This document shows positions 34,301-44,430 of a stretch of 64,000 nt of DNA, one piece after another; within the stretch, counting starts at the first letter, position 1, and each line of letters opens with the position of its first letter. The position numbers were made by a program, and so were the translations under genes. The stretch is from the NCBI GenBank assembly GCA_911728435.2, contig OU452199.1, positions 26,236,860 to 26,300,859 on the forward strand. The letters are read 5' to 3'. The notes below the pieces were generated by a model. That model ran no database searches. It was given only the letters and a program-made list of their open reading frames with translations, and was not told the origin of the DNA. This DNA is from Apoderus coryli. Lineage: Eukaryota; Arthropoda; Insecta; Coleoptera; Attelabidae.

Positions 34301-37300
34301 ATGATTAGTATATTTTCGTTAATAGAACTGATCTGTGTAATCTATAGGTTACTTTGCCTCAAACCACGCCTCTCGAGCAGATATTTATTTATTCATAATA
34401 TTAGCGATTTGTACTTTTTGACAAATGGGGAACTTGAAGAGAGAAGACAGGATAGCAGCATTGATATATAAATCTTTAATTGAATCTATTATGAGATATG
34501 TGGTGGTTTATATGAAAATGCAAAATGTACATCATTCTAAGACAAATAGAAATTCTATAGTACCAAAGAGTGGCACCACTTTTAATTTAAGATCACTGAA
34601 CTATTTAGGTCCAAAAATAAACAACTTTATGTCCCCATATGTCTATCAGGATATAGAAGAAATTTTCAAAAGCATGTAGAGATTATACAGGGTGTCCCGA
34701 AATTAACTTAAAATAATTTAAGGGGACATTTTACAAGCGAAAATAAGATTTTTTTTTTCATATCAAAATAATATCAAAAAATGCTTGGATTTTTAGTAAT
34801 ATTTCCGAAACGCGTCTCGATATCAAAATGAAATTTTCAAAGTCATTTATCTTGAAAACGGCTTCTTCTAGCCTTATGAAACAAGTGAACATTTTTTATG
34901 TACAAAAGTCTCAAATTTATTATTCTTTTTAGAAAAAATAAAAAAAAGAGTTGGGACCAAATTTGTTCTGATCACCCCCAGCCTAACCCACCCCTGACAT
35001 TTTTCTAACCATGGGATATCATATTTTTTAATAATCCTACAAAGATACGTAGATGTGCCAAATTTCATTTTGATATCGAGACGCGTTTCGGAAATATTAC
35101 TAAAATCCTATCGTCAGGAATTTACAAATAACACGCAGGGTGTTATTGGTAAATTCCTGACGGCCCGTCTGGTGAAGGTATGCTAGTGTGAAACAAATTT
35201 CCAACATAACTGAAAGTCTTATACTTTATGTAACAAGCAAATCGTAAATAAAGCCTCCCGCTAGGGAATTCGGGAGCATCAGGTGTTGGTAATAGGGTAT
35301 AATGGAGTTGTTACTTCTTGTCCGGCCATCGTTTGTGAACTGTGTTTCACCGGGCATATTGCCTGCTCACGCTAGATGTCACCAAAAACATCTCTTTGTC
35401 AGTTATCTCTCGTGCTACTATAAGCTCTTCGTAAATGTTGGCAATTTGGGTCACACTGCCTGCTGATCACCACTGATGAGTTGTGGATCACCGAAATCGC
35501 CCGTCTGGTGAAGGCATGCTAGTGTGAAACAAATTTCCAACATAACTAAAAGTCTTGTTACTTTATGTAACAAGCAAATCGGAAATAGTAGTAAATCTAT
35601 TTGGTTTCCAATGAAACTGAAAAAACGATAAACCATGGAATGTATTTACTGTTCTTTATATAAATTAAATAAAAACATCATAGTTACAGTCATTGAAGGA
35701 AGCTAGTTCGAGAACTAATTGCATTAAAAAAATGTTAACCTCTTTCCGATCATTGGGCTGGCTGAAGATGTGTAATAGCTTTAAATATTTGTTTATGTGT
35801 AGTGTTAAACGCATTATTGACACTTCAGTACCATCTTTTTGAGGACTAAACTTGTGTTTCGTCAAACTATCCACACTCTCAATCAGAATAAGCTCACGAT
35901 ACCCTTCTATAGGACAGTCATGTTTCGAAGAAGTACTTATAATTCTGTAACTCTGTGCAACTGTTCTCAGCAACATTCCGACTTGCTTAATGTGACTACT
36001 TATATGTTTAAGCGCTTGTTGAAACAGCATTTACAGTCGTGTCAGTGATATTTATATTGCAAGCTAGGGCTCTGGTGCCCTAGCCTGCAGCTCGAAATAA
36101 CTACTTTTTTTGGATTTTTTTTTTATGTGATCATTAAATAGACTATTTTGAACATAATTAGCTATGGTATTTTCACTTTTTTTAAGTTGTTTATAAAATA
36201 AACTAGATTATGTACTCACGCATACTATGGTACTAAATGTGTTAAAATAGTACTTATATCAATTCAGTTCCATAGTTACATCAATTCTTGGATAACTTTG
36301 TACATATTGGACCTCGTATTGGACAATAAGTTCAAATATTTATGTAGTTTTAATTTCAGTAATAAATATTATCATTTTCTCAATAATAAACAGTTCTAAT
36401 AAAAATTGGTTATGTTTGGTATTATTTAATTTGAAACAAATGTCATTATTCTTCAATGTATCAATGTTGCCAGATTTTATTTTCATTCTACATAATAATT
36501 TGATATTCAATATTTTGATTTTTGTAGTAAAAGGAACGCAAAATATCACTGTCATTTAAACTCGATTTCTCACAAACTGTCAATCGAAATAGTGCAAAAA
36601 ATGGTTGGTAAGAGGTTAGTTAGGTAGGTAGGAGGTTAATTAGGTAGGTAGGAGGTTAGTTAGGTAGGTAGGAGGTTAGTTAGGTAGGTAGGAGGTTAGT
36701 TAGGTAGGAGGTTTGTTAGGTAGGAGGTTAGTTTGGTAGTTAGGGGGTTAGTAAGGTAGGTAGAAGGTTAGTTAGGTAGGTAGGAGGTTAGTTGGGTAGG
36801 TAGGAGGTTAGTTAGGTAGGTAGTAGGTTAGTTAGGTAGGTAGGAGGTTAGTTAGGTAGGAGGTTAGTTAGGTAGGTAGGGGGTTAGTAAGGTAGGTAGG
36901 AGGTTAGTTAGGTAGGTAGGAGGTTTGGTCGGTAGGTAGATAGTTAGTTAGGTAGGTAGTTAAGTAGGAAAGCAAGGGCGAAGCCCTTGCTAAGTGAAGG
37001 CCCGATATGTGCGCATGAGGTTTAAGTTTCAGATTAGTTAGGTAGGTAGGTAGGAGGTTAGTTAGGTTGCTAGGAGGTTAGTTAGGTAGGTAGGAGGTTA
37101 GTAAGGTAGGTAGGAGGTTAGGTAGGTAGGTAGTTAGTTAGGTAGGTAGTTAAGTAGGAAAGCAAGGACGAAGCCCTTGCTAAGTGCAGGCCCGATATGT
37201 GCGCATGAGGTTTAAGTTTCAGATTAGTTAGGTAGGTAGGAGGTTAGTTAGGTTGGTAGGAGGTTAGTTAGGTAGGTAGGAGGTTAATTAGGTAGGTAGG

Positions 37301-40300
37301 AGGTTAATTAGGTAGGTAGGAGGTTAGTTAGGTAGGTAGGAGGTTAGTTAGGTAGGTAGGAGGTTAGTTAGGTAGGTAGGGGGTTAGTAAGATAGGTAGG
37401 AGGTTAGTTAGGTAGGTAGGAGGTTTGGTCGGTAGGTAGATAGTTAGTTAGGTAGATAGTTAAGTAGGAAAGCAAGGGCAAAGCCCTTGCTAAGTGAAGG
37501 CCCGATATGTGCGCATGAGGTTTAAGTTTCAGATTAGTTAGGTAGGTAGGTAGGAGGTTCGTTAGGTTGCTAGGAGGTTAGTTAGGTAGGTAGGAGGTTA
37601 GTTAGGTAGGTAGGAGGTTAGTTAGGTAGGTAGGGGGTTAGTAAGGTAGGTAGGAGGTTAGTTAGGTAGGTAGGAGGTTTGGTCGGTAGGTAGATAGTTA
37701 GTTAGGTAGGTAGTTAAGTAGGAAAGCAAGGGCGAAGCCCTTGCTAAGTGAAGGCCCGATATGTGCGCATGAGGTTTAAGTTTCAGATTAGTTAGGTAGG
37801 TAGGTAGGAGGTTAGTTAGGTTGGTAGGAGGTTAGTTAGGTAGGTAGGAGGTTAGTTAGGTAGGTAGGAGGTTTGGTCGGTAGGTAGGTAGGTAGTTAAG
37901 TAGGAAAGCAAGGACGAAGCCCTTGCTAAGTGCAGGCCCGATATTTGCGCATGAGGTCTAAGTTTCAGATTAGTTAGGTAGGTAGGAGGTTAGTTAGGTT
38001 GGTAGGAGTTTAGTTAGGTAGGTAGGAGGTTAATTAGGTAGGTAGGAGGTTTGGTCGGTAGGTAGATAGTTAGTTAGGTAGATAGTTAAGTAGGAAAGCA
38101 AGGGCAAAGCCCTTGCTAAGTGAAGGCCCGATATGTGCGCATGAGGTTTAAGTTTCAGATTAGTTAGGTAGGTAGGTAGGAGGTTCGTTAGGTTGCTAGG
38201 AGGTTAGTTAGGTAGGTAGGAGGTTAGTTAGGTAGGTAGGAGGTTAGTTAGGTAGGAGGTTAGTTAGGTAGGTAGGGGGTTAGTAAGGTAGGTAGGAGGT
38301 TAGTTAGGTAGGTAGGAGGTTTGGTCGGTAGGTAGATAGTTAGTTAGGTAGGTAGTTAAGTAGGAAAGCAAGGGCGAAGCCCTTGCTAAGTGAAGGCCCG
38401 ATATGTGCGCATGAGGTTTAAGTTTCAGATTAGTTAGGTAGGTAGGTAGGAGGTTAGTTAGGTTGGTAGGAGGTTAGTTAGGTAGGTAGGAGGTTAGTTA
38501 GGTAGGTAGGAGGTTTGGTCGGTAGGTAGGTAGGTAGTTAAGTAGGAAAGCAAGGACGAAGCCCTTGCTAAGTGCAGGCCCGATATTTGCGCATGAGGTC
38601 TAAGTTTCAGATTAGTTAGGTAGGTAGGAGGTTAGTTAGGTTGGTAGGAGTTTAGTTAGGTAGGTAGGAGGTTAATTAGGTAGGTAGGAGGTTAGTTAGG
38701 TTGGTAGGATACAGAGATAATATGTCAAACTTTTTTCCCGTCACAGAAAAAATATATAAATAATAAGGTCCTAGCTACCTACATAACCTAGTTAACTTAC
38801 TCCCAATTGGCCTCGTCTTCTCTAGTTATAAACATATCACGAACTACCTGACGTTCTGTTCGCATGCATCAGATCCAAAGACGTAAAATTTATCGAGAGT
38901 TGCATTCTTTCTTTAAACGCTACTCAAAATTTAAAATAAGGTGAGTGGTAAATATTCATATCACAACAGTTCAACTTAGCTGAGATGTAGAAAGAAAACT
39001 ATTGCAATAGGTACTGCAAAACTAGTAATTCTTTGCATGATCGTAGAAAAATTAAATTATATTAATATAATTAGATTTAATGAAATCAGATACAATCTGG
39101 CAACGAGGCAACGTTGACTGTTTTTTCCAATGCATTGTTGACATATAGGTTATAGGTTTCCTGTTATTGTTATTATAAATTGGTAGTAAATAAGTTTTGA
39201 ATTATTAATTTCTATCATTATTTGGTTACTAATTAATTGTTTTACAAATTTTGTTACTTAAAATGTGTTTGAAAGAGGTCAATTAATCATTTATATGATA
39301 ATTTTGAAAGAGCTATGAATATGCAATGCCGAGTATAGTATATGAAATTTGTAAGTCCTTATTCTAGCCTATTTTATAATCAACTTAAAAAAAGTGAAAA
39401 TACCATAGCTAATTATGTTCAAAATAGTCTATTTAATGATCACATAAAAAAAAAATCCAAAAAAAGTAGTTATTTCGAGCTGCAGGCTAGGGCACCAGAC
39501 CCCAAGCTAGTGTTATTTTATAATATATATTCTATAATAATAATGTACCTACAGTAATGCTAACATTTATATATTATTTAAGGAAGTAGTCGATTTTGTA
39601 ATATTTTTATTTTCTACAAATTCCAGACTTAGCCATTCGTTGTGTAGCAAATTCAAAAGCCAATGTACATGGGATTGTATTGACATTCTGCTGTCATCAT
39701 AGATGTAAATGGGTACCTTATACGGGTCGTTCATTTTTTAGTGTAGGTAATTTTCGATGAAGATAAAATTATTACTTAGTAGACTTGTTAAAAATTGTTA
39801 CGCCAATTGGAGTACACGATATTGTTTCTAGCAAACCATGCAATCATACTCTGTCGAGATTAATTTAATTTCAAAAACTTAAACAATTGTACTTTGATTT
39901 AATTCTGTCACATCCAAAGAACCAAGTTTTCGCTGTTGCTATACTCTGAGTATTATAAAGCTAGATCTATTTTTATTAATATAATTGTGGTTGGTAACTT
40001 TGTATATCGCTACACTTAAATATAGTGTTTAATTCTAAAATTTGTAGGATAATTCGTTGACAAGAGAGGATTTCGATATGTTATGTAGTATAAGTAGTTG
40101 GGCAACATGTGGTACAGGACTCAGCAGAGAAAAACGGAAATCTAGGGAACCTACTGAGGAAGAGAGGTTTGACAAAAATACGTAAGTTTTTCCTAATATA
40201 TTTAAAGTTCCTCTTCTTCATTATCGGTTACCTAGTTATACAATACTGTTACCTCGAAGCAAAGTTTAGCTGAAAATATTAAATTATTTCCATTCGTCTG

Positions 40301-42461
40301 TCCGAGCCACCCTGTAGAGGGTGGTCGGACTACACTTAATAAAATAATGAACAAGCCTATGATAATATAATGTGTGTATGATTCGACACTTTTTGGGTGA
40401 ATTAGTTTTACGAATTATATCTTCACTAGAGCCTTCGTTATCAAGTTTTTATATTTTTAGTTTAGTTTCATGTTATTTTTGTTTGATATTTCTAGTTATT
40501 CAATATCTCTAGTAAAAAGGTATAGAAGAAATTAAGAAAGTGAAATTTAATTTTTTCGATGTGAGACGAATCTGTCTCCGCTATCGACATTATCTATAAA
40601 ACAAAATCGCGTCAACTTCTGGAGTCCTTTGCATCTCCAGGTAGAACTGATCTTTAGGCACGAATCTCATTCGACCTTCGATTTGGAATCGATCCATATA
40701 TGACCTTCTCCGTACGCCAAGGCCAAATAAAAAAGTTGCTTGTAAATGCTTTTTAATGTAGATGGCACAATTTTAGTTGTATATTAACGGCAGCACATGC
40801 ACTTCTTCAGTTGTTTGTTAGCATTCATTGCGATAAGATGTTCTTCTTTTTTTGATATCTTTTATTTATCACTATTGTATTAGAAATGAGTAAAATTTTG
40901 AAAACTATAAATTTTTGGAATAGCCAAATATAAAAATTGGGCGTTGTTGTTATTTAAAAATTTTGACACTTTTTCAATTTCATTTTGTGCCATTTTTTAA
41001 ATACCCTGTATTAATATTTATTAAAAAACATATACATAGGCGCCGAAAGTAGCTCTATAACTACTAGGATATCCCAACAAATTCAATTATTAAAGCTTCC
41101 ATATAATAAAAAAATCGGTTGTGTGGCCGCAAAACTTTCCCGACAAAATATAATATAATCAAAAAATATATGACCTGCGTAAACAGAATTTTAATAATTC
41201 CTTATTTCCACTAACTACTACTAAATATTGCCAGAGCAGGGATTCGAACCCAGCATGTTCCGCATGAGAAGCGCACGCTCTATCAGTGACGCCAAAAACC
41301 CTCTATCGAATTACTTTATTATATTCTAATAAGAGTTATAGGTTCCAACTACCTGACTGGTGAAATTTAAAACGCAAACGAAAATTATGGGGGCAAATAT
41401 CAAAAGTAACCTATCGCTGTAAAGCAGATGAAAATGCTTTAAAATGATGTATCCCGACCCCTACTGCTATTTGAAAATTTGGCGGTTCTGTCCATCCCTA
41501 TCGCAGGACTAAACCGAGTTTCAACCAAAAACTAATGGCTTCATCTTAGGACTCCCCCGAACCCATACACCGAAATTTAGAGCAATTGGTTAAAGCGTTT
41601 AGACGTTATCGTGAAAGAATACATTCAAACATACACAGACAGACAGACTTCCATCTGGAAATGGTCTTAATCCTCTCAAGGAACTTCAAAATGATTATAT
41701 CCGTCTTTAACTCATTTTTTAGCACTTCTACAGTACTTTTCCCTGTGCGAGAAAGTAAAATTGTAATTATGCTTTAATCTGCAAACATCGTTTTTGAATT
41801 TCAAAACGGCTTGACATAGTTATACATATTATATTATAACATATTGTATATGAACCATCTTTAGAATTACAAGTACAATCCAGAAAATATATAATTTTAA
41901 AGAAGTAGTCCATTCTTAAGTGGAATGAATGTATTGTGAATAGGAAATAAAACGTCAATTAAATTTAATTGACCCAGCACATTAAGTGTCATGTATTAAA
42001 CTGATTTCGTGGAGTTTGACGTTTTATTTCCTATTCACAAATATATAATTTATATAGGGTCGTATTTAAAATAAGGAAGTTGACACCCCCATTTTAGTCG
42101 AATTGACCCTAAGTACTACACCAGATTTGCAAATTGTTCCACAGTTCTCCATAATCGAGACCCTTCCCGGTGGGACACCCGGTATATAATATAGCATCGC
42201 CTTCTAGCGGTGGACCGCTAAAACAAATTATATGCAATTTTTCTGTACCCACTGCAAACATACAAACAATCTTTTATTTTTTTAAGGGACATTGGACTAA
42301 CCCGACTGGAAAAAGAAGAGATCGGAAGACGAGCTAAGAATCTAATAAATTATGGTCGGCTTGTATATTTACAGAATTTAGGCTATAAAAATTGTTACTT
42401 GCATTATTATACTAATACAAATATTACATTAGAAAATGTATGTATTGTTGCATATTGCTAA
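25378..42461 (+). CDS. tRNA:m4X modification enzyme TRM13 homolog
   Basis: SAM-dependent 2'-O-methyltransferase of position 4 in the acceptor stem of certain tRNAs. Exons: 25378-25559, 25729-25934, 32111-32302, 33952-34182, 39627-39742, 40048-40181, 42287-42461 (1236 nt, 411 aa). Every junction is GT/AG and phases agree. Domains: CCCH zinc module C9, C20, C31, H34; U11-48K-type CHHC finger C55, H61, H71, C75; SAM-binding FGAGRG at about 188-193 across the exon 3/4 junction; TKHLCGEATD across the exon 4/5 junction; CHHRC; and SSWATCG near the C-terminus. The protein is shorter than the roughly 480 aa of human and yeast homologs but has all blocks. The start follows a MULE by 160 bp. Intron 2 (6.2 kb) and intron 4 (5.4 kb) are packed with repeats. 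Confidence 0.95.
26275..30709. mobile_element. Composite long-TIR mariner-type element in intron 2
   Basis: Left end TA-CAGGGTGTTCCAAACT (26275) and right end inverted TA-CCGGGTGTCCCAAACT (ending 30709) share the mariner-type tip and TA target. Long arms match in inverted orientation: attttgcaaaat / gacgtcat segments near 26410 and 30625, acatggc and tccatggaaaacaatt near 26590-26620 and 30430-30455, and agcaggatattttttgcgatt with gtgtagattaatctttg near 27345-27405 and 30220-30340. The 2.8 kb between the arms contains further unrelated repeat pieces and no intact gene, so later insertions probably split it. Confidence 0.6.
28449..28522. repeat. Short inverted repeat
   Basis: AGTCGGTGCCAAGCC (28449-28463) faces GGCTTGGTACCGACT (28508-28522), 14 of 15 bases pairing with a 44-bp spacer. 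It lies inside the composite element of TRMT13 intron 2 and may be a MITE edge. Confidence 0.6.
30710..32110. other. TRMT13 intron 2, distal part
   Basis: AT-rich. A direct duplication of about 21 bp (tttcatatttagcgttaaaaa) lies at 31250-31292. An 83-codon minus-strand frame at 31287-31538 has no motif I can defend. Exon 3 begins at 32111 after a TTTTTCAG acceptor. Confidence 0.5.
32303..33951. other. TRMT13 intron 3
   Basis: 1.65 kb intron with GTAAGT donor (32303) and TTTTAG acceptor (33951). No transposon end or exon is recognised within it. Confidence 0.6.
34425..34690 (+). pseudogene. LINE C-terminal fragment
   Basis: An 84-codon frame reads like the end of a non-LTR RT protein. It has EDRIAALIYKSLIESIMRY, where the RT-thumb region gives way to the C-terminal part, then TTFNLRSLNYLGPKINNF and a final IEEIFKSM. 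An internal deletion joins the two parts. It lies in TRMT13 intron 4, same strand, and is followed directly by a mariner-type tip (acagggtgtcccg). Confidence 0.6.
34689..35108. mobile_element. Truncated mariner-type MITE
   Basis: Starts TATACAGGGTGTCCCGAAAT. A strong inverted pair, ggatttttagtaatatttcc...cgatatcaaaatgaaatttt (34787-34841) against its complement at 35060-35108, shows the two arms. The right arm stops where the next repeat begins, so the outer right end was lost. Confidence 0.65.
35112..35162. repeat. 23-bp-arm palindrome
   Basis: CGTCAGGAATTTAC...AACAC (35112-35134) is complementary to 35140-35162 with one mismatch, leaving a 5-base loop. It sits exactly at the junction between the truncated MITE and the following direct-repeat block. 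Confidence 0.8.
35163..35588. repeat. Direct-repeat-bounded repeat block
   Basis: About 86 bp starting gcccgtctggtgaagg (35163-35250) recurs in the same orientation at 35499-35588, with few changes. The roughly 250 bp between includes the dispersed unit also found inverted at 21556-21735. Two direct repeats flanking a unique core could be a partial tandem duplication or a small LTR-like structure; no primer site or coding frame was seen. Confidence 0.6.
35842..36090 (+). pseudogene. LINE 3' end with terminal hairpin
   Basis: The plus strand encodes TLNQNKLTIPFYRTVMFRRS, then YNSVTLCN, then a TTYMFKRLLKQHLQSC end. This is the pattern found at the C-terminus of several insect LINE proteins (R-T-x-x-F-R-R-S, W/C-N). 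The stop is followed by a perfect hairpin, GCTAGGGC (36063-36070) / GCCCTAGC (36077-36084), which may be the RT-recognised 3' end. The sequence continues into the inverted repeat flanking the minisatellite. Confidence 0.55.
36058..36230 (+). repeat. Left inverted repeat flanking the minisatellite
   Basis: Shares ccctagcctgcagctcgaaa, aactactttttttggatttt, gtgatcattaaatagac and agctatggtattttcacttt with the complement of 39340-39512. It is the 3' end of the LINE fragment just upstream. Confidence 0.8.
36601..38710 (+). repeat. G-rich minisatellite with ordered hairpin modules
   Basis: Located in TRMT13 intron 4, G-rich on the sense strand. The basic unit is about 20 bp (GGTTAGTTAGGTAGGTAGGA), with variants. 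Interspersed are eight copies of a module of about 85 bp that holds a hairpin, then cccgatatgtgcgcatgagg and ttaagtttcagatt. Hairpins start at 36971, 37161, 37471, 37725, 37907, 38097, 38367 and 38549. The first is a 9-bp stem, AGCAAGGGC/GCCCTTGCT, closing a GAA loop. Loop regions are GCGAAGC (A), ACGAAGC (B) and GCAAAGC (C), in the order A B C A B C A B. The higher-order period is about 640 bp in the last two cycles and about 750 bp in the first. Confidence 0.95.
38711..39339. other. Unique intron sequence after the minisatellite
   Basis: AT-rich intronic sequence of TRMT13 intron 4 with no supported exon or element. Confidence 0.4.
39340..39512 (-). repeat. Right inverted repeat flanking the minisatellite
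   Basis: Complement of 36058-36230, with gctgcaggctagggcacc at its outer edge. The two arms lie about 3.1 kb apart on either side of the array. Here the LINE 3' hairpin is degraded (accagaccccaagct). Confidence 0.8.
40300..40329. repeat. Hairpin in TRMT13 intron 6
   Basis: GTCCGAGCCACCCT and AGGGTGGTCGGAC pair around GTAG with a single bulged base. An isolated GC-rich stem in AT-rich intron. Confidence 0.7.
41035..41294 (-). repeat. tRNA-derived SINE-like element
   Basis: On the minus strand a tRNA-like head shows an A-box (TGGCGTCACTGATAGAGC, 41294-41277) and a B-box (GGGTTCGAATCC, 41251-41240) at tRNA-like spacing. A body follows down to about 41035. The acceptor ends do not pair, so it is not a tRNA gene. 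It lies in TRMT13 intron 6, antisense to the gene. Confidence 0.6.
41934..42040. repeat. Perfect 25-bp inverted repeat
   Basis: TTGTGAATAGGAAATAAAAC plus five bases (41934-41958) is exactly complementary to 42016-42040 with a 57-bp spacer. Perfect arms suggest a recent inversion event or a small foldback element. In TRMT13 intron 6. Confidence 0.85.
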
Positions 42462-42541
42462 TGAAAGTCGGTCTTTTAGACCAATTACTATGTTGAATAT
42501 AATGATTGATGAGTATATAATAGAAGGATTGGGAAAAATTA

Positions 42542-42547
42542 AATAAA
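42542..42547 (+). terminator. Poly(A) signal of TRMT13
   Basis: AATAAA 80 bases after the TRMT13 stop codon (42459-42461); position fits. Confidence 0.7.
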
Positions 42548-43001
42548 CTATTTGTATTACAATTCCAGTTTCATTAATAAAGAAATATACTTTTGCATAA
42601 TAGGTAAGAGTTTGGCTAATCTACCCATAACTTGATTCACAAGATTTGCTAAATCACATTAGACATACACGGTAATTAGCTCCAACATTGTATTTCTCAA
42701 TCTATGCTTAAACATGTTTAACGTCAAATCACTACAATTGTTAACTAACTGGGCCATATATGCAAAACACCCCTCAACCTTGATGTTGAATGGCTGGGTA
42801 TTGTAAAAGAATTAGTAAGTACATATATTTACTTGGTGTATATAATACATTTTCTCCAGCAGAATTTATTGTTTCAGGTATATGATTTACAATTTTCTTG
42901 GCTTTTTTAATACCTACCACTTTGGAACTTTTTGTATTTTATTTATATTTGAAGCTAAAATATCTCAAAAATGGCTCATCCAAATATCAACATTATATAT
43001 T

Positions 43002-43595
43002 ATTTAACGGAGAACAGAAATTATACTGGACAAATAAAAAACAAACTACATTTCAGCCAACGTTTCGTTTACTGTACGCAAACTTCTTCAGGGCCTATAC
43101 TATCACATAGACAATAAAATCACATAGGAAATCAGTCAACTAATTACCTTGGTCATTAAAATAACAAATACATAAACATCACAATAACGTTACACTTAAT
43201 AATGGCATAACAAATATCAACAACAAATTGTAAGTAGACAGTATATCATACAGCAGGAATATTGAAATAAAATAAAATTGGTTTGTCTTTAATAGTGTAT
43301 TTAATGTAAATTATTACAAAAAAAACTTATTATTCTTAAAAAATAAATAATAATTATATCATTGTACATTTTGCAGTTGATATTTGTTATGCCATTTTTA
43401 AGTGTAACGTTATTGTGATGTTTATGTATATGACTAAATAAGGTAATTAGTTGACTGATTTCTTATGTGACTGTATTGTATTGATTTTATTTTCTATTTG
43501 ATTGTATAGGCCCTGAAGACAGTAAACTAAACGTTGCCTGAAATTTGGAGTGTTTTTTATTTGTCCAATACCGACAATTTCTGTTATCCGTTAGA
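43002..43595. mobile_element. Foldback element with hammerhead-like arms
   Basis: Arms 43002-43222 and 43376-43595 are inverted copies with good identity: ggacaaataaaaaac, gaaatcagtcaactaattac, aaacatcacaataacgttac and aatggcataacaaatatcaa. The spacer is about 150 bp. The left arm holds a hammerhead-like core on the minus strand; the right arm keeps CTGAAGA and TAAAC but has lost stem II. It lies between the 3' ends of TRMT13 and the ZAD gene. Confidence 0.75.
43062..43091 (-). ncRNA. Hammerhead-ribozyme-like core
   Basis: Minus strand: CTGAAGA (43091-43085), stem GTTT/AAAC with a loop, then GAAAC (43066-43062). This fits the CUGANGA - stem II - GAAAC core and is embedded in an inverted-repeat element like the one at 15.3-15.9 kb. 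Flanking stems were not verified. Confidence 0.5.
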
Positions 43596-43951
43596 TTACT
43601 TTCTTGGACAAAACTCAGTACATTTAAAAAGTTGACATTTTCCTTGAACCTATTTTATCCAATTCTTTTTAAATTTTAATTTCTTGGGAACATGGTTCCA
43701 TAATATTTCCAATAATTTTTCTAATGGAATATTTTATTTCATATTCACTTTTTAATTTACAAAGTTTCGATAATCATTGTTATCCTCAGGTCTCGATTTT
43801 TTTTTATTGCGACTATAGTTGAAGTTGCCTATATTTTTCCATTTTGGATGTGATATTTTTTTCTGATGACTTCAAAAAATAATATGGGAAAACTTACAAT
43901 TTTTTTTATAAAAATTTTCAATTTTCAAAAATAACGGCAAATAAACGTTCT

Positions 43952-44037
43952 AGATGACCCGTAATTCAAAAACCTTGTACATATTCAAATCAAAGTTCTA
44001 TATAATGATATACAAGGTTTTTGATTTACGGGCCATC
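43952..44037. repeat. Inverted repeat, about 30-bp arms
   Basis: agatgacccgtaattcaaaa (from 43952) through ccttgtacata faces tatacaaggtttttgattta through cgggccatct (to 44037), with few mismatches and a 26-bp spacer. Small palindromic MITE-like unit. Confidence 0.7.
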
Positions 44038-44242
44038 TGTCATTAAAGTGAAAAATATTTTGATTATCTTTTGAAAAATAAACTAATAATCGCTGCTGGG
44101 TAGTCGAAGTGTGTCGCTGAACAGCGAAAACTTAAAAAAACTAAAGGGTTTGCAGAGCCAATATGCGTTTGTACCTACGCCAAACCGGTACTCAGTAGAC
44201 ACGATTCTGATGTGTCGAAATAAGCCACATCCATATAATTGG

Positions 44243-44430
44243 GGCGGGGAGATGCCCACATGTGCAAGCGCGTGTCGATGCGTATATGGTATGAAAGTAC
44301 CTGGTCGTGTGGATAGTGGTTGAATGGTGCTCCCGGCCGAGTCGGTAGACTTGCCAATGCCATATAGTCATGGACTACATAGTCGTAGGTGCTGGCATCT
44401 GGCAGTCGATGACCGTGGGTTGGATTCCAC
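44243..44430 (+). repeat. SINE-like repeat, copy 1
   Basis: The segment 44243-44356 (gggcggggagatgcccacatg ... cccggccgagtcggtagac) recurs at 63467-63585 in the same orientation. A B-box-like GGGTTGGATTCCAC at 44417-44430 and an A-box-like region near 44332-44350 suggest Pol III ancestry. The second copy diverges after gtagacttgcc. Confidence 0.55.

Noticed and set aside
35665..36030. 121-codon minus-strand frame
   Set aside because: It is the complement of the plus-strand LINE C-terminal remnant, which carries the recognisable motifs.
36601..38710. CRISPR-like array of repeats and spacers
   Set aside because: The spacers between hairpin modules are themselves copies of the 20-bp unit, the spacing is irregular, and the sequence is in an intron of a eukaryotic gene.
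36601..38710. Internal telomeric tract
   Set aside because: TTAGG occurs inside a 20-bp unit but never as pure tandem TTAGG, so it is a minisatellite rather than telomere.
41230..41294. tRNA gene on the minus strand
   Set aside because: A and B boxes are good, but the acceptor stem does not pair and the anticodon arm is weak; a SINE head explains it better.
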